Shown piece after piece: positions 59,636-64,000 of a stretch of 64,000 nucleotides of DNA. The DNA comes from CAZTQN01 sp964615765 (GTDB lineage: Bacteria > Planctomycetota > Phycisphaerae > Phycisphaerales > UBA1924): the NCBI GenBank assembly GCA_964615765.1, contig CAZTQN010000018.1, positions 1-64,000 on the forward strand. The letters run 5' to 3'. The notes under the pieces were generated by a model. The model was given only the letters and a program-made list of their open reading frames with translations, was not told where the DNA came from and did no database searches. Positions within the stretch are counted from its first letter, which is position 1. Each line of letters begins with the position of its first letter. The position numbers were made by a program, and so were the translations under genes.

Positions 59636-60694
59636 TCAGTGCCCGGCGTTGTCGCCGTGTTCGCCGGCGCCGGCGGTCGCGTTCCCGCGCGAGGCGGCCC
59701 GGGCGTTCATCGCTTCGATGAGCTCGCTCTGCCAGGGGTGCTCGCCCAGGAACTCGACCTTGCCGGTGGCGATGTCGTACACCGCGCCGACGACGCGCAG
59801 CTCGCCCGCCGAGGTCTTCTCGCGGATCTCGGCGCTCGAGCGGTACAGGTCGAAGATGGACTGCCAGACATTCTCACGCACGGCGAGCGGCACGAGTTCT
59901 TCGCTCGAGGCGGTGGGGTTGTTCCGCTTGGCCCGTTCGACGGCGGGCGTGATGCTCGACACCAGTTCCCCGACCTTGCCGTGCATTTCCGCCCCGGAGG
60001 CCGCGGCGGCGACCGCGCCGCACTTGGTGTGACCCATCACCACCAGCAAAGGCGTCTTGAGGTGCCCGACGCCGTACTCGATCGTGCCGGCCTCGGACGT
60101 TCCCGCGACATTGCCCGCGACGCGGATGACGAACAGATCGCCGACGCCGCGATCGAAGACGCGTTCGACGGGGATGCGCGAGTCGGCGCAGGTGAGGATC
60201 GTGACCTGCGGCTTCTGCCCGGCGTCGGCCAGTCGAGACCGCCGCGCCGGTTCGGTGTTCGGGTTCTTCTCCTGATCGGCGACCCAGCGGGCGTTGCCGT
60301 CGGCGAGCATCTTGAGCGCGTCGTCGGCGGTCATGGCGCGGTCGGGCTCGCCGGCCGGCTTGGTCTCGGTCGTCGCCGCGGGGCGCGCCGTGGCCGGGGC
60401 GTGCACGCCAGCCTTGCCGGCCGGAGCGTCGTCATGATCGCCCGCGGCGTGCTTGCTTTCGGGCTTGCCAGCGGGCTTGCTCTCGGTCTTGGTGTCCGGC
60501 GTGTTGTCGTGCTTGGTGTTGTGCTGGGCGTCCGGCGTGCCGGCCTTGCCCGCGTCGGGCTTGCTCGGCTTGGCCGTCGTCTTCGGCTCGGGCGCGTGCC
60601 CGTGACCGTGATCATCGCCCTCGCCCGCCTGAACGGGGAACGCGGCAGCCGCGATCAGACCAAGAACCACCGCGGGAAGAGCAGATCGGCGCAT
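59636..60694 (-). CDS. secreted beta-carbonic anhydrase with long linker
   Basis: A 352-aa beta-class carbonic anhydrase for CO2/bicarbonate conversion. Zinc ligands: Cys and Asp in TCADSRIPVERVFDRGVGDLF, and His/Cys in LVVMGHTKCGAVAAAA; FVIRVAGNVAG completes the fold. The N-terminus has a signal peptide (AVVLGLIAAAAFPVQA), followed by about 90 residues rich in Lys, Asp, Pro, Thr, Gly and His (HGHGHAPEPKTTAKPSKPDA), a flexible linker. So the enzyme is placed outside the cytoplasm, unlike most beta-CAs. Glu/His-rich stretches might help metal capture. Confidence 0.92.
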   Translation of the reverse strand: MRRSALPAVVLGLIAAAAFPVQAGEGDDHGHGHAPEPKTTAKPSKPDAGKAGTPDAQHNTKHDNTPDTKTESKPAGKPESKHAAGDHDDAPAGKAGVHAPATARPAATTETKPAGEPDRAMTADDALKMLADGNARWVADQEKNPNTEPARRSRLADAGQKPQVTILTCADSRIPVERVFDRGVGDLFVIRVAGNVAGTSEAGTIEYGVGHLKTPLLVVMGHTKCGAVAAAASGAEMHGKVGELVSSITPAVERAKRNNPTASSEELVPLAVRENVWQSIFDLYRSSAEIREKTSAGELRVVGAVYDIATGKVEFLGEHPWQSELIEAMNARAASRGNATAGAGEHGDNAGH

Positions 60695-60808
60695 CGGAAG
60701 CCTCCAACACCGGCCGGTTGCCGGGTGAACGGAGGCATCGGTCCGCTGGAGCGCCCTCCCCAGCCGGGTGTGGATTTCTTGCGGGTTATCAGATCTCGCC
60801 GCGCCGAA

Positions 60809-62050
60809 TCAACCGCGCGTTCCGGCGGAACCGTCGCCCGTCTCGCCCGCCAGCGACCCCTCGATCCATCCCCCGCCGATCACCCAGTCCGGCTCGTCGG
60901 CGTCGTACAGCACCACCGCCTGCCCGGGGGCCACGGCGAACTGAGGCTCATCGAACCGCGCTTCCAGCCGCCCGCGCCGGCTCGAGGGAGTGTCCGCCGC
61001 GCCGTCTTCCAGCACGCGCACAAATCCCGGCACCGGCGGCGAGTTGTACCGGTGCTTGATGAGCACGCGGCGCGACGCGCCGATCGGCGGCGCTTCGGCG
61101 AGCCAGTTGGCTTCGCCCGCCGTGCACCCGGCGCTCATCAGCGCCTCGCGCGGGCCGACGGTGACGCTGTTGCGTGCGGGGTCGCGCCCGGTGACGAAGA
61201 TGGGATAGCCGAGCGCGACGCCCACGCCGCGCCGCTGCCCGATGGTGAAGTGATGCTGCCCGCGGTGCTCGCCGACGACGCGCCCGCTGGTGTCGACGAC
61301 CTCGCCCGCGCGGGCCAGCTCCGGACGCCGGCGCTCGACGAGCCCGGCGTAGTCGTTGTCCGGCACGAAGCAGATTTCCTGCGAGTCCGGCTTGTCGAAC
61401 GTCGGCAGGCCCAAGCGCTCCGCCATTGCCCGCACCGACGGCTTGTCGAACCCGCCGATCGGGAGCAGCGTGCGCTCGAGCTGCCCGCGCGGCATGCCGA
61501 ACAGCACGTACGACTGGTCCTTGGAATGATCGAGCCCACGCAGCAGTCGCGGCCCGCCGGGCCCGGCGCCGATCCGCGCGTAGTGTCCGCTGGCGACGAA
61601 GTCCGCGCCGATCTGCCCCGCGTACTCGTGCAGCTTGCCGAACTTCAGCCAGTCGTTGCAGCGCACGCACGGGTTGGGCGTGCGACCCGCGGCGTACTCA
61701 TCAACGAAGTAGTCGATGATGCGCCCGAAGTCCTTCTTGAAGTTGACGACGTAGAACGGCACGCCCAGTTCCGCGGCGACCAGGCGAGCGTCGGCCGCGT
61801 CGTTGATCGAGCAGCACCCCTGGTGCCCGATGCGGATCTTCTTGGGGTCGCAGGCGAGCTGGCGATCGTCGAAGGGCTGCAGGCTGTCGAGCGTCTCGCC
61901 GGGCGAGCCCAGGCGCATGAACACGCCGACGACGTCGTACCCGTCGCGCTTCAGAAGCGCCGCCGCGACGGAGGAATCGACCCCGCCGCTCATCGCGACC
62001 AGGACCTTGCCCTTGCCGGCGGCGGGCGTGTGCCCGTCCCGCTGGTTCAT
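60809..62050 (-). CDS. mnmA: tRNA-specific 2-thiouridylase MnmA
   Basis: A 413-aa cytosolic enzyme that thiolates U34 of tRNA Lys, Glu and Gln. PP-loop KVLVAMSGGVDSSVAAALL (ATP pyrophosphatase), Cys residues in TPNPCVRCNDWLKFG and SQEICFVPDNDY (the two catalytic Cys positions), HYARIG, SKDQSYVLFGMPRGQLERTLLPIGGFDKP, and the C-terminal GQHHFTIGQRRGVGVALGYP. Length is slightly above the 360-380 norm through a Gly/Arg tail. ATG 62050 is chosen; the codon before is GTG. Confidence 0.95.
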   Translation of the reverse strand: MNQRDGHTPAAGKGKVLVAMSGGVDSSVAAALLKRDGYDVVGVFMRLGSPGETLDSLQPFDDRQLACDPKKIRIGHQGCCSINDAADARLVAAELGVPFYVVNFKKDFGRIIDYFVDEYAAGRTPNPCVRCNDWLKFGKLHEYAGQIGADFVASGHYARIGAGPGGPRLLRGLDHSKDQSYVLFGMPRGQLERTLLPIGGFDKPSVRAMAERLGLPTFDKPDSQEICFVPDNDYAGLVERRRPELARAGEVVDTSGRVVGEHRGQHHFTIGQRRGVGVALGYPIFVTGRDPARNSVTVGPREALMSAGCTAGEANWLAEAPPIGASRRVLIKHRYNSPPVPGFVRVLEDGAADTPSSRRGRLEARFDEPQFAVAPGQAVVLYDADEPDWVIGGGWIEGSLAGETGDGSAGTRG

Positions 62051-62066
62051 CACGGGATTCTAGGAA

Positions 62067-63494
62067 TCACGATCCCGCCGGCGTGGACACGCGTCCGCCC
62101 GTCGGCGTCAGGTTGAAGGCGACCTCGCCGCCGACGATCGTGGTGACGGCCCGCCCGCGCAGGGTCCACCCGTCGAAGGGCGTGTTGCGCGACAGGCTGC
62201 GGAACGCGCCCGCGTCGACCGTCCATTCCAGGTTCGGGTCGATGATGGTCGCGTCGCCGGCGCTGCCCACGTGCAGTCGCCCGAGGCCCAGGCCCATGGA
62301 GCGGCGGGCCGGTCCGTACACCGCGCCCCACCCGCCGCGGTCGGCGGCCTCGAGCCGGTCGAGCCCGCACAGGCGGGCCGGCTCGATGGTGAGCAGCGCG
62401 ATGAGGCGCGGCCAGTCGATCACGCCCGGCTCGATCAGCGCGCGGATGTACAGCGCCAGCGCCGTCTCAAGCCCGACGATCCCGAACGGGGCCGCCTCGA
62501 ACTCCAGCGCCTTGCGCTCCGGCGTGTGCGGCGCGTGGTCCGTCGCGAGCACCGTGATCGTCCCGTCCGCGACGCCTTCGATGATCGCGTTGATGTCGCT
62601 GCGCTCGCGCAGCGGCGGGTTCATCTTGGCGCTGGTCCAGTACGCCGGCCCGCGCCCCGGCTCGCCCCCCGCGGGGCCGCGCTCGACCAGGTCGTGCGTC
62701 AGCAGCAGGTGGTGCGGGGAGGCCTCCGCCGAGACCGGCTGCCCCGCTCGGCGCGCCCGCCGAACGATCTCCACCGAGCCCCCGCTCGACAGGTGCTGAA
62801 CGTGATAGCGGCACCCGATGTTCGCGTTCAGACGCACGTCGCGTTCGATGATGCACTCTTCCGCCACGCGCGGCCAGCCCGTGAGCCCGAGGCGCGTCGA
62901 CACGCTGCCCGCGTGCATGCTCGCGCCGCGCGTCAGCGTTGCTTCCTGGCAGTGCTGCATCAGGGCCAGGCCCGTCGGCTTGATGTACTGCAGCGCCCGC
63001 GCCATCAGCCCTGCCGAGGCGACGCAGTCGCCGTCGTCGCTGAAGCCGACGGCCCCGCTGCGGCACATCAGCCCGATCTCGGCGAGTTCCTCGCCACGCC
63101 GCGCTTTGCTGACGGCGCCGACGGGGAAGACGCGGCAGGCGCCCTCGCGCTCGGCGGTGGTGTACACGAACTCGACCATCGCGTCGTCGTCGATGGCGGG
63201 CGTGGTGTTGGGCATGCAGACGACGCTGGTGAACCCGCCCGCCGCCGCCGCGAGCGACCCGCTCCGGATCGTCTCGGCTTCCTCCATCCCCGGCTCGCGC
63301 AGGTGCACGTGCGGGTCGATCAGCCCGGGCGTGACGATGCACCCGTCGGCGTCGATAATCTTCTGGGCGTGGGTCCGGCTCAGGCGCTCGCCGACAGCCG
63401 CGACGATCCCGTCGGCGATCGCCACGTCGGCCACACGGTCGTACCCCGTCGCCGGATCGATCACCCGCCCGCCCACGATCAGCACGTTCGACAT
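62067..63494 (-). CDS. pyrC: dihydroorotase (class I, PyrC)
   Basis: A 475-aa amidohydrolase of pyrimidine synthesis. Metal site DPHVHLREPGMEEAETI (His-x-His), CMPNTTPAIDDD, GFSDDGD, Asp in LATDHAPHTPERKALEFEAAPFGIVGLE, and RYHVQHLSS for the metal-binding His. The class I length (about 430) is exceeded by a 40-residue loop before the DHAPH motif. It lies 16 bp upstream of mnmA on the same strand. ATG 63494. Confidence 0.95.
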   Translation of the reverse strand: MSNVLIVGGRVIDPATGYDRVADVAIADGIVAAVGERLSRTHAQKIIDADGCIVTPGLIDPHVHLREPGMEEAETIRSGSLAAAAGGFTSVVCMPNTTPAIDDDAMVEFVYTTAEREGACRVFPVGAVSKARRGEELAEIGLMCRSGAVGFSDDGDCVASAGLMARALQYIKPTGLALMQHCQEATLTRGASMHAGSVSTRLGLTGWPRVAEECIIERDVRLNANIGCRYHVQHLSSGGSVEIVRRARRAGQPVSAEASPHHLLLTHDLVERGPAGGEPGRGPAYWTSAKMNPPLRERSDINAIIEGVADGTITVLATDHAPHTPERKALEFEAAPFGIVGLETALALYIRALIEPGVIDWPRLIALLTIEPARLCGLDRLEAADRGGWGAVYGPARRSMGLGLGRLHVGSAGDATIIDPNLEWTVDAGAFRSLSRNTPFDGWTLRGRAVTTIVGGEVAFNLTPTGGRVSTPAGS

Positions 63495-63597
63495 GTCCGA
63501 TCCAAGCACCGGCGCGGGGCCCGCGTCAACCCGCCCGGGCCGGCCAACTCCCCCGCGCGCTTGACACGGGCTTTCTCCATCACCTTACATCCCGCCC
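63495..63597. other. pyrC-trpA divergent spacer with trpA promoter
   Basis: About 100 bp. It contains TTGACA at 63561 described next; no other feature seen. Confidence 0.5.
63561..63590 (+). promoter_or_regulatory. possible trpA promoter
   Basis: TTGACA (63561-63566), 18-bp spacer, TTACAT (63585-63590). The -35 is perfect, the -10 weak. The predicted +1 falls almost on ATG 63598, so the transcript would be leaderless or nearly so, as proposed for the ArsR operon. Confidence 0.45.
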
Positions 63598-64000
63598 ATG
63601 GCCCGCATCCCCGCCATCTTCGCAGAACACCGTCGACTGGGCCGCAAGGCCATCATGCCGTTCATCTGCGGCGGGCACCCGGGGCCCGGCGACACCGCCC
63701 GCCTTCTGCCCGCCATGCAGGAGGCCGGGGCCGCGATCGTCGAAGTGGGCTTCCCATTCTCCGACCCGATCGCCGACGGCCCCGTCATCGCCGCCGCCAT
63801 GCACGAGGCTCTGCAGCGCGGCGCCACCCCGCGCACGGTGCTCGACGAGATCGCGAACGTCCGCAGCCGCATCACGCTCGGCGTGGTCGCGATGGTCAGC
63901 GTCTCGATCGTGCAGCGCATCGGCTCCGGTCGGTTCGTCGCGGACGCGAAGGCCGCCGGCATCGACGGCTTCATTTTCCCCGATTGTCCGGTGGAAGAGT
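63598..64000 (+). CDS. trpA: tryptophan synthase alpha chain, 5' part
   Basis: The first 134 residues of TrpA, cut by the window end. It converts indole-glycerol phosphate to indole and glyceraldehyde 3-phosphate, working with TrpB. Signatures: RLGRKAIMPFICGGHPGPGDT, VEVGFPFSDPIADGPVIAAAM (with the catalytic Glu in IVEVGFPFSDP and Asp in SDPIADGP) and ALQRGATPRTVLDEI. ATG 63598 is the start after the promoter. trpB is not visible in the window, so the usual trpBA order is not evident on this side. Confidence 0.93.
   Translation, partial: MARIPAIFAEHRRLGRKAIMPFICGGHPGPGDTARLLPAMQEAGAAIVEVGFPFSDPIADGPVIAAAMHEALQRGATPRTVLDEIANVRSRITLGVVAMVSVSIVQRIGSGRFVADAKAAGIDGFIFPDCPVEE

Noticed and set aside
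1..64000. CRISPR arrays, tRNA, rRNA and SRP RNA genes
   Set aside because: Scanned by eye for repeat-spacer patterns, T-loop GGTTCGA motifs in gaps and known RNA motifs; none was convincing. A covariance-model search would be decisive.

Overview
The window is a high-GC chromosome segment (about 70% GC in single lines I counted inside genes), with dense genes, many GTG starts and short or overlapping junctions. The content points to a planctomycete of the Phycisphaerae type. It has secreted proteins ending in dockerin-like calcium-loop repeats with a C-terminal aromatic-x-x-Cys tail, a PEP-CTERM-like protein, a secreted pseudopilin-like protein, a FliW/CsrA flagellin switch, and a late-step gene set for what looks like an acylated C30 carotenoid. 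The lineage call is inference; there is no rRNA gene, and I saw no tRNA gene, CRISPR array or intact IS element.

Layout. 1-2300: an FmdB-like zinc-ribbon gene, then a lower-GC patch (50-55% in counted lines) with two orphan membrane-anchored proteins, ending in a truncated Rhs/YD-repeat core. 2329-3250: an ArsR-SRPBCC operon with a palindromic, probably leaderless promoter. 3317-17371: a flagellar cluster in one orientation (small coupled ORF, flgF, flgG, flgA, flgH, flgI, flgJ-like, flgN-like, flgK, flgL, fliW, csrA, fliC). Most of its gaps hold different short tandem or palindromic repeats. Hairpins with GGA in the loop precede csrA and fliC and fit CsrA binding sites. 17446-20438: hutU and map, divergent. 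20651-25821: three secreted proteins (HYR/dockerin-like, cohesin/dockerin-like, PEP-CTERM-like). 25966-31171: class III aminotransferase, HAD phosphatase, a 1-kb low-GC lipoprotein cassette flanked by a 22-bp direct repeat, queA and a hypothetical gene.

31390-49232 is mostly housekeeping and regulation: an EF-G paralogue, an ankyrin protein, an isolated mraZ with its own promoter, a flavin-reductase-like protein, ffh, a secreted propeller protein, a hybrid histidine kinase, a Thermus-type isocitrate dehydrogenase, a DinB-like protein with a histone-like tail, gltX, a TIM-barrel epimerase and queG. 49222-56822: a carotenoid locus, with a minus-strand run aldehyde dehydrogenase - CrtP-type oxidase - acyltransferase - glycosyltransferase - peroxiredoxin divergent from a CrtN/CrtI-type desaturase. 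56838-64000: pseudopilin-like protein, a PQQ-type sugar dehydrogenase overlapping a cytochrome c lipoprotein, secreted beta-carbonic anhydrase, mnmA, pyrC and the 5' part of trpA, cut by the window end.

How the parts work together. The flagellar genes supply the rod, P and L rings, hook-filament junction and filament, and FliW/CsrA would match flagellin translation to export. The carotenoid genes can be ordered as desaturation, terminal oxidation to an aldehyde, oxidation to a carboxylate, glycosylation and acylation, parallel to staphyloxanthin synthesis; squalene/dehydrosqualene formation must be encoded elsewhere. queA and queG both serve queuosine synthesis but lie 18 kb apart.
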